A DNA stretch of 64,000 nucleotides, taken from NCBI RefSeq assembly GCF_016920785.2, contig NW_024609836.1, positions 64,831,930 through 64,895,929 of the forward strand, written 5' to 3'. This document shows positions 54,267-64,000 of this stretch, piece by piece. The notes beneath the pieces are model-generated. The model did not search any database. It saw only the letters and a program-made list of their open reading frames with translations, and was not told where the DNA came from. Position 1 is the first letter of the stretch; every line of letters begins with the position of its first letter. The stretch is from Ixodes scapularis. Lineage: Eukaryota > Arthropoda > Arachnida > Ixodida > Ixodidae. Both the position numbers and the translations under genes were made by a program.

Positions 54267-54560
54267 AAAGTCCGTGCGTCTACTTTCACGCATAACACTC
54301 GGAGAGCCAATCAGCACAACTTATGGAGGCAGCTCAGTAAATGACAATGTCGAAACATCTGCTAAGAACAAAAAACACAGTCTGAGTTGTGACATTAGGC
54401 AATGCTAAACGTCACGCTTGCATTGCTTAATGTCACAACTCAGTCTGCGTTATTTCGTCTAAACAGATGTTTCGGGCATTGTTATTCCCCGAGCTGCCTC
54501 CAAACGTTGCGCTGATTGGTTCTCCGAGTGTTGTGCGTGAAAGTAGACGCACAGACTTTT
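54267..54560. mobile_element. Palindromic MITE, about 295 bp
   Basis: The left GTGCGTCTACTTTCACGCAT and the right GTGCGTGAAAGTAGACGCAC are near-exact inverses. Also paired: GAGAGCCAATCAGC with GCTGATTGGTTCTC, GGAGGCAGCTC with GAGCTGCCTCC, and CAGTCTGAGTTGTGACATTA with TAATGTCACAACTCAGTCTG. Loop of about 30 bp. Confidence 0.85.
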
Positions 54561-55375
54561 CTTTTTATAGTGTATAAAAAAGCAGGCAGGACGTAGCGTA
54601 CATATCCCACTTCAGTGACTTCGATAACGTCGTTCTATCGCGCGATATATAGATATACGATGTTAGAAAACTCACCATTCTCGAAGAGTATAGGCGGGTA
54701 GGAATATGCTTCGATCTCAAAACAAAACGAGCTTCGTACTAAAGCGAAAACGCGACCATTCGGGAGCGGGAAGAAAACAAAACCACCACGTCCGTCAGCG
54801 AGCGGGGGAGACTGTTCACTGTGTGTATTCGATCAGAGTCGCTCGGTCTTGTTATCCCCCAAACTTCCGCTGGCCGATATGGCGTGACTCAAGACTAGCG
54901 TACACCAGCCCTTATCGGTCTCTTCGGTTCATGCTTTTCTTCTTTTCCTTTCGCGTATATATAATTGTCTAAGATTGAGCAACGATCTCCATTGGATACG
55001 ATTGACGCGAGCTTAGAGTGAATGGATCTCTCGCCGGGGCGGTTCAGACCGGTTTCACCGACCGAAAACTATATCACTTGTTTACCTGCATCGTTATCTC
55101 GCCCGTGGCGTGTGCGGGGACAGATGTGGTGAACCCGCGGTGGAGAAAGTGCGAAACAATGGTTGGTCTTTTGCTCTTTTTTTCTTTTCGGTCAACAAAA
55201 ATACGGTAAGGGAACAAGAATAAGAGACGGGGTTGTCAGTGCGTTCCCATGAGACTGTTTCGTGTCTTATCGCAGTGCTCAATGAAACTTACCTGCTTCC
55301 TTCCTTTGAAACTCACGATGCCACGTGTCGTAAACATGGCATGGCCATCAGGCCGGCGGTGCGGTGGCAGTCAGT
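54561..55375. other. Unassigned
   Basis: No supported gene. Confidence 0.4.
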
Positions 55376-55890
55376 TTGACGAGCGACGTTTCATCGACAG
55401 ATCGTTTCGTCGACATATTGTTCCATCGAAAGGCGTGCGAGTTCCTTTTATCGACACATCTTGCGACGTTTTGTTTAAAGGAGTGTTTACGCGCAGATCG
55501 CCTCGGCCGCTGGCATTCAGATGACAGACTAGCTTGCCTAAAACCATGGCGGTTCCGACGAGATGTAGTGCAAACTCAGGCCTGTGATTTTAATTCATTT
55601 TCTCTTAGCGGAGCGGAGCGGGGCGGAGTGGAGTGGAGCAGAGCGAGGGGGTTACCGCGCGTAGAGCCTAGCCGGGGCCGTTTAGGTGCCTCGCAATGGT
55701 TCTGGTATACATCCAGCGAACAAAGTAAAACTAGTAACAAAACCTAATTCACTTTGTAAATATTAGACGAAAAAAACGTTGTCGAACATACGTCGTGAGA
55801 CGTCGCGAGTGCACGAAACGTTTCCTTGTCGACGAAACGTGTGTCAATATTTGTCCGCGAAACATGTTTTGGCGAAACGACATGAGTCCT
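55376..55890. repeat. Inverted pair of short arrays (CGTTTCATCGACA type)
   Basis: At 55384-55450: GACGTTTCATCGACA, GATCGTTTCGTCGACA, TATTGTTCCATCGAA, in 15-16 bp steps. At 55800-55890 the inverse words occur: GCACGAAACG, TCGACGAAACG, CGCGAAACATG, GGCGAAACGACA, in 15-18 bp steps. Between them (about 55500-55790) is a GA-rich tract with GGAGCGGAGCGGGGCGGAG. Looks like a small element whose inverted ends are arrays. Confidence 0.55.
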
Positions 55891-56224
55891 TCGTGGTGGC
55901 ACGCCTCACACTCGGTGGATAGAAAACATTGTCAAAGGTCTCGTCAAAAGCGGACAAATTAGCACTGCTGCCAGTCCGTGTCAAATAGCCATTATTCGCA
56001 AATCTTGTATTAGGCTTAAGCGCAACCAACAGGCCTTCAAGAAAAGGTGTCTGTAAGCATGCAACGGTGGGGAAGGTTGCTCGAATCGGCGATAAAGTAA
56101 GCTGTCTTCGTTCTCTTGTTAAAAGGTGGTGGAAATGAACGAATCGAAAAGGGGCCATTTACGCGCAACCTCTCTAATACCACTCTCTTGAGTGAGTGGT
56201 ATTAGCATAGTGCCTGGCTGAATT

Positions 56225-56680
56225 TTACGGTATTATTTACAAGTTATCAAATTACTGTAATCGATTACACTTTGGGGTAATTGTGCTATCATTTGATTAC
56301 TATTATTAGGAAGTAATCGCAAGTGTAAAACGATTACCTTTGGAAGTGCTAAGATTACTTGCAACCGTTACTTTTTTTTTAACTCCCGATTCTTATGGCG
56401 CCCTTTGTTTTCGTTCGTACAAACTTTCTACAAAGAATCATCGAACCGAATCTCCGATATGAGGATGGATTACCAAAATTAGTAGATGACATGGATTATT
56501 AGTGGATTAAATAGATTAGTAGACCATAATTCGGTGGTTCTAATCGGATAATGGTCAGTACGAAAGACCCAACAATTACTTCCTCAAGTAACGGCCAACC
56601 ACCTTTCGTCTTGAGTAATCAAGTAATCTAATGGCATTCTATTTAGGCAAGAGTAATTGTGATTTGTAATCATCACCTTC
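56225..56680. mobile_element. Interspersed repeat with TAATCGATTACA-type ends, inverted relative to 18200-18750
   Basis: The reverse complement of 56500-56570 (GGGTCTTTCGTACTGACC... GATTAGAACCACCGAATTAT) matches 18426-18475. Other shared words are ATTACTTCCTAATAA and AGTAACGGTTGCAAGTAAT. Non-coding; probably hAT-like. Confidence 0.6.
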
Positions 56681-56719
56681 TTCGCGTAACGTGTACAGGA
56701 CTGGTGCCTGGTCCGCGTG

Positions 56720-57083
56720 TCTGTCTCTGACTGGTGTGTCAGCGTCCTATTTGTCCGATACATTGAATGAAAGTAGTCCCGAAGTGGCGAAAAATGACGC
56801 TCATAAGCCGGACTGGCATGCTGTCGGATATGTCGCGATGCTGGCGATCGGTCGTAGAAATGTTGGCGAAAAGCACGGCCGAACACGAGTGTCGCTATCG
56901 TTCGCTGGGTCTCAACTCCTGGCGCTGCTGAAGCTTCCGTGAAACGTCAAGCTGGAGAGCGACCTGCAGCAGAATAGGCGTCTGCTACATACACCACCGC
57001 TGCTGGGACGCCGCCAGGATCGTGACCGGAGACAGCATGACATTTCTATGACGTCATCAGGCAGAAATCGAGGGACCACTTTG
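56720..57083 (+). repeat. Interspersed repeat, direct partner of 22975-23328
   Basis: See the shared words listed for the partner (GTCCCGAAGTGGC, GAGTGTCGCT, AGCAGAATAGGCGTCTGC, ATCAGGCAGAAATCGAGGG). The order and spacing are conserved over about 350 bp. Confidence 0.55.
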
Positions 57084-57130
57084 TTTGGACGCGGTAAACA
57101 CACTAGTCGGAGGCGCGCTTCAGGCACATT

Positions 57131-58010
57131 CATATTGCGCTCTAAGGAAAAAAGGAGGATAAAGGTAGCAACGGCGCGTTTTCCTCCCTTCTACCGACGC
57201 GCCCCCAAGCGGACACAAGAAAACGGGAAGGACGAGACGTTTTGCTCCTCCTTCAGACAGACAAGAGAAAGGTTCCGCCCTCCCTCCTCGTCTTTTCAGT
57301 TTCGTTTTTCGAACACGTCGCGCACGTTGTTTAATGAATGTTGTGGAGTTAATTAAGCTTCAGCGGCAGCGAAGGCCGCCTGTAATTCAGTCTCCCAGTC
57401 CAAACGTGCAGAACACTTTGGTTGCATTGATGTTTTTACTGCTAATTTTATCATACGAGCAAACGAAGCCGTTAGAAACAGCGAAGTTCCAGAGCAGTGC
57501 CAGCAGCCCAATGTTTACTGGGCTTCGGTGGCTTCCTCCGTATGGCGAAACGATGTGTCGACGTTGACGACGTTATTGAGTCCTCAGAAGCTGCGTCCAA
57601 GACAAGCAGGTTTTTGCTGCCGGGTGCCTGGGTGCCTTCTATGCCGAGTTCGGTTCTGTTTTCCGATGCCGAGTGCCAACCGGCAATTAACGTGCGTGGT
57701 TCTGTGTTTCTGCGTGTCAGCAACATAGCAGCAACATCGCAAGGTCAGTGTTGTACGTTTTGAACGTAAGACTGGAACTATCGCTGCGTGACCGTTTGTT
57801 CGCGTATCAGTGGTGTAACAACAAGTTGAGATGACTTAAACTGTCAGGCATTGATGCCGCCGGTCGGACCGTCATCGGAGGGGGCGGGGTGTCGCAGGTT
57901 GGCATTTCGCTTTACATTAGAGAGTTTTAAGACCACTTGAGGGAGTATATGAAGCATTTGATCGACTTGCGGATAGTCATGTTGGAACGCTGGTCTGAAC
58001 CGCAGATCCT
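57131..58010 (+). repeat. Tandem duplication, unit 1 (about 880 bp)
   Basis: Starts CTCTAAGGAAAAAAGGAGG and ends ..GTTGGAACGCTGGTCTGAAC. Unit 2 (58011-59480) repeats the same sequence head-to-tail, with about 85-90% identity outside an inserted MITE. Internal landmarks shared: CGCGCACGTTGTTTAAT, GCTTCAGCGGCAGCGAAGGCC, AGAAACAGCGAAGTTCC, GTTGGCATTTCGCTTTACATT. No protein was recognised in either unit. Confidence 0.8.
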
Positions 58011-59480
58011 ACACTCTAAGAAAAAATGGAGGAAAAAAGTAGCAACGGCGCGTCTTCCTCCTAGGGAGGCTCAAGTGAGGGTGGGTGCAACTGCTAGATC
58101 GGCGATCACGGGACATGGACGCCATTTAATTGCTAAATTTTGCTGGGAGTCTATGGGGCAAAGAGTCGTTTACTTTCCTAACTCGGGTCATAAAAGCCCA
58201 TTAAGGTGCTTGAATAATTTACACAAGGTATAAATTATTACTTTTCTATAGGCACCAGTTTTGTTGCGATAGGTTAAGTATTTTTTTAACGCGAAAAATG
58301 GTAAATTCCGCCATCTTGGACGTTGCTGCTTGTCTGGCAACTTTGCTTTCTCCGCTCGACGTTTGCAATTCTCGAAGCGAGAAGGAAGCGAGAGAGGCTG
58401 CGCCAAGGCGCTCGTTGCTTGCAATGGGAGGCGAGAGGAGGAAAGGCACATGGAGCAACAGAGTTGCAACAGAGCGGGCGCCTGCTCTCGTGCAGGCAAC
58501 ACTGGCGCATATCCTTTCTCAAATCCTCTCCCTCAGGCGCCGCCATTAAATTGCAAACGCTCTCCAGGTTTTGAGTTGCGCCCACCCTCACTACAGCCTC
58601 CCTACTTCCTCCCTTCTACTGACGCGCCCCCAAGCGGACACGAGAAAAGTGGAGGAACGAAACGTTTTTCTCCTTCTCTAGGCAGACGGGAGAAAGCTTT
58701 CGCTTTCCCGACTCATCTTCTTTCGGTTTCGTTTTTCGAGCAGGTCGCGCACGTTGTTTAATAAATAGCTGTTGAGTTGATTGAGCTTCAGCGGCAGTGA
58801 AGGCCACCTGTAATTCCGTCTTCTAGTCTAAACGTGCAGAACATTTCGGTTGCATTGACGTTTTTATCACTAATTTTATCAAACGAGCAAACGAAGCCGC
58901 TAGAAACAGCGAAGTTCCGGAGCAGTGCCAGCAGCGCACGTACACTGGGGGATGGCCGTCTCCGGATTGCGGCGGGACTCGCGCGCGCGGCGAACCGACG
59001 GAACTACAGTCACTGCAGTGGCGAAACCACGCGGAACTGGGTCGACGTTTTCGAAGTTATGGAAACCGCAGGAACTGCGTCCAAGACAGGCAGGTTTTGC
59101 TGCCGGTTGCCTGAGTGCCTTCCGTGCTGAGGTCGGTTCTGTTTTTTGATGCCGAGTGCAACCGGCGTTCAACGTGGTTCTGTATTTGTGCGTGTCAGCA
59201 ACATAGCTGCAACATCGTGATGACAGTGTTGTGGGTTGTGAACTGGAGACTGGAATTATCGCCGATGTGACCGTGTGTTCGCGTATCATTGGTGTAACAA
59301 CAAGATGAGATCGTAAACTGGGGCATTGATGCCGTTGGTCGGGCCGTGATGAGGGGGCGGGGTGTCGCAGGTTGGCATTCCGCTTTACATTAAAAAGTTT
59401 AATACCACTTGAGGGATTACGAGCAATCGATCAACGTGCGGATAGTCATGTTGGAACGCTGGTCTGAACAGTAGAAGCTC
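58011..59480 (+). repeat. Tandem duplication, unit 2, interrupted by a MITE
   Basis: Begins CTCTAAGAAAAAATGGAGG at about 58015, is cut at 58063 by the MITE and resumes at 58603 with CTTCCTCCCTTCTACTGACG. It ends ..GTTGGAACGCTGGTCTGAAC at about 59469. The insertion is absent from unit 1, so it postdates the duplication. Confidence 0.8.
58064..58602. mobile_element. MITE (539 bp) nested in the tandem duplication, TA target
   Basis: The left GGGAGGCTCAAGTGAGGGTG and the right, reversed, GGGAGGCTGTAGTGAGGGTG continue into GGTGCAACT/GGCGCAACT. TA flanks both ends (58062-58063, 58603-58604). The uninterrupted unit at 57180 gives the empty-site comparison. Interior non-coding. Confidence 0.85.
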
Positions 59481-59890
59481 TTATCGCTATCGTACAGTGG
59501 CCAATATGACTGTCGGAATTGTCTCGTCCCCGAGAGCGATTGCGCTCTGGGGCAAGGACTAAACAGTACGAAAGCGTGAGGGAAAGTACGTATATTTACA
59601 ATTTGGAATGTCGGCATTAAAAAACAATAGTAAGTAAAATCGAAAAAAAAAACTACCCTTTATTTTGCTGTTTAAATATACTACGGTTCCTGGAGAAACT
59701 GCCCTCCAAGTGGCGCGCTGGGATGAGCGCTAGAAGTTTTCGGGCTCGCCACGATAGCTCCTGTGGTGCTGGAGTATTTAGGGATTGCTTGGATTGAGGA
59801 CTGCAGCGTGGTAATTTACGTTCGTTTAATCCGCCATTTCTGATACACCAATGTTGCCAACCCGTATAGTCGATTTCGCTAAATCAAGGA
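59481..59890 (-). other. Region expected to hold the 3' LTR of the Gypsy element
   Basis: On the minus strand the sequence after the last Gypsy frame runs through a purine tract (CACAAGAAGGGTAGC) into TGTAGTGTCCTTG at 59897, the usual polypurine-tract-then-TG layout. AATAAAG occurs near 59650. The other LTR is outside the window, so neither boundary can be confirmed. Confidence 0.4.
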
Positions 59891-59976
59891 CACTACAGCT
59901 ACCCTTCTTGTGAGAAGATGAAATTGAGAATCTAATACATCAAATAAAATGTTGCAAAGTAACAAAACAAAATTAA

Positions 59977-60243
59977 CTAAATGACGTGCTGTCGATGTTC
60001 AGCTGAACACTTGCTGAGATGAGTTCTTTCATTTTGCAGTAGCTCACTCTTCTTCACAAAGAATTTAAAAGGGATTGCAAAGTCAGCAAGATGCCGTGGT
60101 GGCTTGCGGTTTCTGACGGGGTAGCGTCGATAAAGGGGGCTCTGTCGTCTGGCAGGCACTGATGGCCCTGGTGCTGAAATGCAACTGTCCGTGCTGGACG
60201 GTGGCATAGTCTCATCTAGGTCGGTCTCTGCTCTGCGTGGCAC
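59977..60243 (-). CDS. Gypsy C-terminal tail frame
   Basis: An open frame of 88 codons after the integrase stop: PLYRRYPVRNRKPPRHLADF followed by a basic segment. R/K-rich stretches with YPxRxRKPP are typical of the C-terminus of Gypsy polyproteins and would normally be fused to integrase; here a stop or frame change near 60296 separates them. Confidence 0.6.
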   Translation of the reverse strand: MPRRAETDLDETMPPSSTDSCISAPGPSVPARRQSPLYRRYPVRNRKPPRHLADFAIPFKFFVKKSELLQNERTHLSKCSAEHRQHVI

Positions 60244-60296
60244 TCGGCTGATCCTGGAGGCATCCTTGAAAACAAACTAGCGTTCCGTGTGATCAT

Positions 60297-61395
60297 TCAG
60301 TTGCCGTTGGATGCTTTGATCTGAGATCCATGAATGCTGGTAATGGTATAAGGGGTCGGATCGTAATACGACGTAAATTTGTTGTGTTGGGCTTGTTTAC
60401 ACAGGACTCGCTGACCCACCCAGAACTGATGTCGACGAGCGCCTCTCCGTGTGTCAGCTCGATGCTTGTTGTAAGCCTTTCTTGCAAGCTCTCTTGACCT
60501 CAGTCCTTCTGAGTCAACTGTTCTTGGGGTTGGGGCTGCATAGAGGGGAAGGAGATTCCTCATTGGTCTTCCAAACAGCAATTCGTAAGGCGTTTTTGTT
60601 GTTGTGCCTTGTTTCGTAGATCTGTAAGACATCAAGAAGGTATCTAGCACAGCCTTCCAGTCCTTGTTTTCGAGTTCACTGGTGTGCACCTGTTTCTTTA
60701 ATGTCCTCATGAATCGTTCCACTTCACCGTTGGCCTGAGGCCATAGCGGTGTGACTCTGTGGTGTCGAAATCCCAGCTCTTGGGCAAACTCAGCAAACTC
60801 TGTGCCATGGAACAGTGGCCCGTTGTCCGTTTTCACTTGTTCTGGGATGCCAAACTGGCCAAACACTGTTCGGAGGTTGCTCAGCACATTGCGTGCGCTT
60901 GTCGAATTGAGGACCTTACCACAGGGTATCGCGAAAAGTCATCTATCACCACCATTGCATATTTCCCATCGGGAAATGGACCACAGAAGTCGAGGGATAC
61001 TTTTTCCCAGGGACTGCTGGGAGGTTCAGTGATCGCAAGTGGCTTTTGAGTTGTTTGGGGTACTGCAGCTTGGCATGGAAGGCAACTCTTCACCAGCATT
61101 TGCACAAGGTTGTCCATGCCTGGAAGCCATACCTTCTCTCGTAGTAATTGTTTCGTCTTTACGATTCCCTGGTGACCTCGGTGTGCGAGTTGCACTGCAC
61201 GTTTCTGGAGACCAGTTGGAAGGACAAGGCGTGTCCCTCTAAGGATGAGACCTTCTGGTGTTAAAGTGAGTTCTGCCTTCATAGCTGCAAATGGCATTAG
61301 TTCTGGTAGCAGCCAGTCGTTACGTAGAGGATGCTGGATGGCTCTCACCAGTAGCTGCAGCTGTTGGTCTGCCTTAGTCTGTTCCACAACTTCCT
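60297..61395 (-). pseudogene. Gypsy integrase, frameshifted
   Basis: The N-terminal zinc-binding HHCC is visible: HRGHQGIVKTKQLL, then CLPCQ. The DDE core follows with SLDFCGPFP (first Asp), VKTDNGPLF (second Asp) and QANGEVERFMRTL (Glu). All three catalytic residues are present. A frame change near 60885-60905 separates the first part (61387-60881) from the second (60887-60297), between the first and second Asp. Integrase inserts the cDNA into host chromosomes; this copy cannot be translated through. Confidence 0.85.
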
Positions 61396-61426
61396 CGACC
61401 GAGAAAGCTTTTGGGATGCACTGGCG

Positions 61427-62218
61427 TTAAATGAAGTTGACATACTCATCAGGAACTTTGGCGATGCGAGTGCCTGTCTCCCGTTGTGGCACTGGGTGTC
61501 TTGAAAGGTAGTCCGAGGGGTTGCTGCTTCCAGCAGTGTGTTGTACGTCAAATGCATACTGTTGGATGCGGAGAGCAAGGCGCTCTATGCGGGCAGATGG
61601 TGACGACCTTGGGTTTCCCAGGATGCTCACCAGGGGCTTGTGGTCTGTCAATAAAAGAAAGTTTGCACCACACAAGTAGAGCCGAAAGTGTTCCATTTCC
61701 CATACTGCTGCCAACATTTCTCGCTCGATTTGGGAGTAGCGGCTTTCCACTGGTGTTAATGCTCTGCTTCCATAAGCTATCACTGCAACCTGTGCACCAT
61801 CTCGTTGTGTTAAAATGGCACCAAGTCCGTGTGGGCTTGCATCTACAACCAGCTCCGTCGGCTTGGCTTGATCGAAGTAGGACAGGGTAGATGCGTCTGA
61901 CATGACGCGCCGCAGTTCGTCGAATGCTTTCTGGTGTCGTTCAGTCCACTCCCAGGTTGCATTCTTTAGCGTAAGTTCACGCAGTGGCTGAGTAAGGTCA
62001 GCAAGGTTTCGTAAAAACCGACCTGAGTAGTTGACCATTCCCAAAAGTCTCTTCACCTCTTGAGGAGACTCTGGTACTCTTACTTGTAGGAAAGCCTCGA
62101 TTTTCTTAGGGTCTGGACTAACACCCTTTGATGAAAAAATGAGCCCGAAGAAGGTCAGCTCTCGCTGGTGGAAGTGACACTTCTTTTCATTGAGCGTTAG
62201 TCCTGATTCCTGAAGTCA
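61427..62218 (-). CDS. Gypsy RT thumb/connection and RNase H domain
   Basis: Open from just after an internal TGA (62219-62221) to the stop at 61427. It begins with LQESGLTLNEKKCHFH and FFGLIFSSKGVSPDPKKI (RT thumb), then VKRLLGMVNYSGRFL. RNase H: TELVVDASPHGLGAIL (Asp), YSQIEREMLAAVWEMEHF (Glu), LLLTDHKPL (Asp). Residues expected for activity are present, but it is cut off from the RT palm by the stop and a frame change. Confidence 0.85.
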
Positions 62219-62221
62219 ATG

Positions 62222-63293
62222 TAGGACTGCATCTAGAGCGGCGTCATGCTCTTCTTTCGTCTTTCCAAAGACCAGAATATAATCACTGACATTTAGGACG
62301 TTTGGGATGCCGTTTAGCACTTGGCGAATTGTGTTCCGGAAGATTTCTGCTGCACTGCTGATGCCGAAGTTGAGACGTTTGTATGCGGAACAAACCAGTG
62401 TGCGTTGAAAATGTTGTTAGTCGTCTCGAAGACACGTCCAGTTCCAGCTGATGATAGCCGTTTTTCAGGTCAAGGTTTGAGAAAATGGTTGCTCCGTTGA
62501 GAGCTACGATGATGTCATCAACTGTTGGACACAGATGTCGCTCTCGTTGAATGGCAGTGTTCACAAGGCGCATGTCGATGCACATACGGATCTCATCAGG
62601 GTGGTGTGGTTTCGGTACAATAACCACTGGAGACACCCATGGTGTGGGTCCAACTGCTGGCTCGATTATGTCCTCTGACAGGAGACGGTCGAGTTCTGTC
62701 TCCACAAGTGCTCGCACTGCAAATGGAATGCGTCGGTGCGGTTGAGCGATGGGAGGAACAGTTTCATCCGCGAAGAGGTGGGTTTGCTGCTCTCTGAGTT
62801 TGCCAACTCCTTTGAACAAGTTAGGGAATGATTCCACGATCGACTTTCCTGTTGGGGAGTCTTCGACTTGGTATGTGATTCGAATAAGACCAAGATTTGA
62901 TGCTGCTGCAAAGCTTAGGAGTGGTGCGCAGCTTCCTGGGGTGACGGAGATGTCCTCTTGACTGCACCTTTCCTTGTACATCATGCTGACTGAGACTTTT
63001 CCCAGAAGTTGCCGAGGAGACGTTGCTTTGTATGGAAAAACCTTTACGGATGTTTTCTCGAGTTTCTCATCTAGGTGACAGTTCCGGAGCTCATCTTCAC
63101 CAACAACCGACACGGTTGCACCCGTGTCAATCACGAAGGTGATTGGAACATTGTCGACTCTGATGACAGCCTTGGGAGACGTGCTTGCTGGAGGCAATGT
63201 TTTTGCTACAAAAACGTGTTCTTCACCGCTTGAACTGCTGTCTTGGCGGGTCTGGCTGATAGTTTGTACTGTCTTGTTTGATGAACGGCACAC
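62222..63293 (-). pseudogene. Gypsy protease and reverse transcriptase palm, disrupted
   Basis: Protease: VPITFVIDTGATVSVVGE with the DTG active site. RT: PWVSPVVIVPKPHHPDEIR, MCIDMRLVNTAI, ATIFSNLDLKNGYHQLEL (first catalytic Asp). A frame change near 62390 leads to LNFGISSAAEIFR. The YxDD-type box reads NVSDYILVFG: the second Asp has become Tyr. A TGA at 62219-62221 follows, possibly from a CGA codon by a C-to-T change. RT activity is lost on three counts. Confidence 0.85.
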
Positions 63294-64000
63294 CTTGGCA
63301 AAGTGTCCGATCTTGTTGCAGGCTTTGCATGTTTTTCCCCATGCAGGACAGTTTGATCGTCCGCCGCCATGTGGCCATTTGCCACCGCAGTTGTGACAAT
63401 CTGTCGACAGGCTGTGATGTTGTTGTGCCTGGTAGTTTGGTCGCTGACCAAACTACCAAACTACCTTTCGTACTGCGAGGACTGGCTTGTCGGCGCTCCG
63501 CTCGATTTCAGACACATCGTGCTCCACGTCCTCGAACACGCGTCCTTGCTTGAGGATATCTGGCAAGTCCAGCGAATGCAGTATGGCATACTTCCGCAGG
63601 CGCGTGGATGTGGTCGCGATGATGATCTGATTCTTTATCTCGAGATCAACGTCTGGGAAGTTGCAATGACGAGACAGCTGCCGGAGCCGCGCATAGAAAG
63701 CATCGAGTGACTCACCGACGTTCTGTTGTGCTTGTCGGAAACGATAAATGGCGAATGTTGGGTGTTGGGTTGATTCTTGGTGCGAAGTGAGCGTCGAGCT
63801 TTGCTCTCGCGGCGTCGTACTCAGATGTTGACGTTCTCGCTGCGCCTTGCGCGGTGCTGCTGACAGTTGCCGATGACGAGTCGTCCGGGAGAGACAGGTA
63901 GAGATCATGCACTTCCTCACCGGCGTAATGAAGGAGGAGCGCTTTCTTGCGTACGTCCGACGTGATGTTATACGCAACGAGAAAGTTCTCGAACCTGTCC
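63280..64000 (-). pseudogene. Gypsy gag with two zinc knuckles, frameshifted, 5' end off the window
   Basis: From the window edge: DRFENFLVAYNITSDV, then a frame with HDLYLSLPDD and AKLDAHFAPRINPTPN, then, after a frame change near 63740, FRQAQQNVGESLDAFYARLR and LRQLSRHCNF. These are the capsid-like blocks of Gypsy gag. The nucleocapsid end has CHNCGGKWPHGG and CKACNKIGHFAKVC (C-x2-C-x4-H-x4-C) at about 63285-63400, which would bind the RNA. It reads on into protease in the same frame. Confidence 0.8.

Larger units (their letters stand above)
59891..64000 (-). mobile_element. Ty3/Gypsy LTR retrotransposon, 5' part beyond the window edge
   Basis: On the minus strand the order is gag with zinc knuckles, protease, reverse transcriptase, RNase H, integrase, then a short basic tail. 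RT before integrase defines Ty3/Gypsy rather than Ty1/Copia. The frames are broken in several places (see parts), so this copy is inactive. The element enters from beyond 64000. Confidence 0.85.

Overview
This is an AT/GC-mixed, intron-rich, transposon-saturated piece of an animal nuclear genome. The best guess is an arachnid, probably an ixodid tick. I infer that from the arthropod-type Fuseless-like gene and from the particular mix of decayed elements (CR1-like and RNase H-bearing LINEs, a Penelope element, Merlin, Harbinger, MULE/Phantom, hAT, Ty3/Gypsy and many palindromic MITEs). No rRNA, functional tRNA, CRISPR, operon or bacterial-style gene is visible.

The only convincing host protein gene is on the minus strand (exons 36684-36406, 33922-33701, 19744-19178). 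The three exons join in phase 0 into about 355 residues carrying four copies of a TM-WRGxWxLxD-TM unit, which fits an eight-pass Fuseless-family membrane protein. Intron 1 (2.5 kb) appears to use a GC-AG splice pair. Intron 2 (about 14 kb) is packed with transposon remains.

Layout: 0.5-0.9 kb MITE; 1.4-4.5 kb degenerate Harbinger with convergent transposase and accessory genes; 7.2-10.5 kb two head-to-tail Merlin copies; 10.5-11.3 kb two palindromic MITEs; 11.6-12.0 kb Penelope fragment; 12.6-15.4 kb RNase H-type LINE split by a MITE; 16.6-18.1 kb CR1-like LINE; 18.2-18.8 kb repeat; 19.2-36.7 kb Fuseless-like gene whose introns hold a MULE, hAT copies, a second (Phantom-like) MULE, MITEs and minisatellites; 37.5-55 kb mostly non-coding with hairpins, foldback elements, long C/G homopolymers and a palindrome array; 55-59.5 kb repeats including a tandem duplication with a nested MITE; 59.9 kb to the window end a Ty3/Gypsy element on the minus strand that runs off the edge.

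The most unusual signal is a set of degenerate tandem arrays with a 15-bp period (21.57-22.66, 23.35-23.60, 29.47-29.56, 33.43-33.63 kb; related 15-18 bp arrays at 26.6 and 55.4-55.9 kb). They have unrelated sequence motifs but the same period. One is arranged as an inverted pair around MULE transposase remains and another lies just upstream of a MULE transposase relic, so they may be minisatellite-type terminal repeats of MULE/Foldback-like elements. A second oddity is an array of near-perfect 18-bp palindromes at 47.8-48.1 kb. All coding calls are from reading translations by eye; no database search was possible.
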